DNA of 64,000 bases from CAYUWG01 sp964448285 (lineage in GTDB: Bacteria > Bacteroidota > Ignavibacteria > SZUA-365), in contig CAYUWG010000004.1 of assembly GCA_964448285.1 (NCBI GenBank), positions 36,837 to 100,836 of the forward strand. The letters are read 5' to 3'. Under the pieces are notes generated by a model that searched no databases, had not been told where the DNA came from, and saw only the letters and a program-made list of their open reading frames with translations. The position numbers were made by a program, and so were the translations under genes. This document shows positions 63,266 to 64,000 of the stretch, piece by piece. Numbering within the stretch: the first letter of the stretch is position 1; every line of letters starts with the position of its first letter.

Positions 63266-64000
63266 CTACTTTTCAGCCATTCTGTCCAGAAGGATTTTGA
63301 ACCGATTGTCTTCATGGAGTTGTTCGAAGCGAGCATCGACGTTGAGATAGATGATCAATCCATCGCGCGATGCAAGCGATTTATCCAGCCATGAAAACGC
63401 CTGGTCAAACTTTCCGACCGCGGTGTACACAGCAGCAATCCAGTACGCCGGTTGATTGATACCTTGAGCAGACGAAAGCAACGTATCGATCATAGCCAAC
63501 GCTCTCGTTCGATCGCCGGTTTTCGCATACGTGTGCGCCAGCGCGGCAACGGTAACAGGATGCTTGTCTGAATGACCATAGACCAGATAGAATACCGTTC
63601 GGGCTTCGCCATAATTCCGCAGCTGTTCATAGCAGAGACCTTGCAGGATGTACGCCGCAAAGAATGTCTTATCCTGCTTGAGCGCCTTCTCACAATACTC
63701 GATTGCCTGTTCGTATTTCTGCATCGCGAAAGAGACCAATCCCATGTCGGTGTAAATGACGGCGGAGAACGGTTCCAGTCTGAGAGCTTTCTGAGCTTCT
63801 TTTTGAGCTTCGTCAAATCGACCACGGGCAGCGAGCAACAGCGCGTACCATGAATGCGCCTGCGCGTTCAGGGAATCGAGTGAGATTGCGGTACGAAATT
63901 CCTTCTCGGCTTCGGCCCAGTTCCAATCGTGATGCATGAGCGCATAGGCGAGCGAGCAATGCGCGTCGGCCATGCGGTCGTCCAATTCCAGTGCTCGGTT
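63266..64000 (-). CDS. C-terminal part of a TPR-repeat protein (N-terminus outside the window)
   Basis: The frame is open to the right edge, so at least 244 residues of a larger protein are present. About six tetratricopeptide repeats are visible, for example AEAEKEFRTAISLDSLNAQA, KYEQAIEYCEKALKQDKTF and NYGEARTVFYLVYG. The first visible segment, ADAHCSLAYALMHHDWNW, resembles TPR tails of large regulators that carry an N-terminal kinase, cyclase or winged-helix domain. That domain is not visible here. A TTG at 63985 is only an apparent start. Confidence 0.85.
   Translation of the reverse strand, partial: NRALELDDRMADAHCSLAYALMHHDWNWAEAEKEFRTAISLDSLNAQAHSWYALLLAARGRFDEAQKEAQKALRLEPFSAVIYTDMGLVSFAMQKYEQAIEYCEKALKQDKTFFAAYILQGLCYEQLRNYGEARTVFYLVYGHSDKHPVTVAALAHTYAKTGDRTRALAMIDTLLSSAQGINQPAYWIAAVYTAVGKFDQAFSWLDKSLASRDGLIIYLNVDARFEQLHEDNRFKILLDRMAEK

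Overview
The window is a dense bacterial chromosome segment of roughly 50% GC with almost no spacer DNA. Several features point to the Bacteroidota/Chlorobi side of the tree, probably a deep branch such as Ignavibacteria or Kapabacteria (inference). Both tRNA genes follow a TTG/TTTG-N19/20-TATATTTG promoter, the Bacteroidota-type -33/-7 consensus. There is a PorV/PorQ-type outer-membrane protein and a DUF3109-like cysteine-cluster protein. Clear Shine-Dalgarno sites precede several genes, which is less usual for the crown Bacteroidota and is why a deep branch is suggested.

Bases 1-32036 are almost entirely minus-strand housekeeping genes. Read in the direction of transcription (from high to low coordinates), they are: a DUF3109-like protein, rpoN, hslV, hslU, a 4-TM protein, a 92-aa unknown, an MBL hydrolase, a HAD hydrolase, acpS, an alpha/beta-hydrolase lipoprotein, a nitronate monooxygenase/FabK-like enzyme, a PorV-like protein, a CPBP protease, pdxJ and tRNA-Val. 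The classical translation block thrS-infC-rpmI-rplT-pheS-pheT follows. Next come a coiled-coil protein, zapA, a probable 6S RNA, rny, coaE, an argD-like aminotransferase, nadB, xseA, xseB, dxs, a Gfo/Idh oxidoreductase, a phosphodiester glycosidase, ribD and ribE. A fragment of a plus-strand gene lies at the left edge.

Bases 32154-46821 are plus-strand: dprA, a RodZ-like protein, ligA, a STAS protein, two sodium:solute symporters, a Cof-type HAD phosphatase, a PgpH-like 7TM-HD phosphodiesterase, a Xer recombinase, tmk and an S41 protease. Many are joined by 4-bp overlaps.

From 46822 to the right edge the minus strand resumes: a LON-like domain protein, superoxide dismutase, an IscA/ErpA-type protein, a small unknown and a cysteine desulfurase. 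A 480-bp array of direct and inverted repeats (50112-50590) separates these from a strongly coupled metabolic operon running 61227 to 50585. That operon is iorA-iorB-hyuA-hyuB-small unknown-acyl-CoA dehydrogenase-HMG-CoA-synthase-like/DUF35 fusion-thiolase, with a TrpB2-type gene just upstream. It pairs ferredoxin-dependent 2-oxoacid oxidation (making acyl-CoA) with an ATP-dependent hydantoinase/carboxylase-type enzyme and acyl-CoA carbon-carbon bond chemistry. It is the most interesting unit in the window because two of its enzymes appear to lack canonical catalytic residues. tRNA-Met and the end of a TPR protein close the window.
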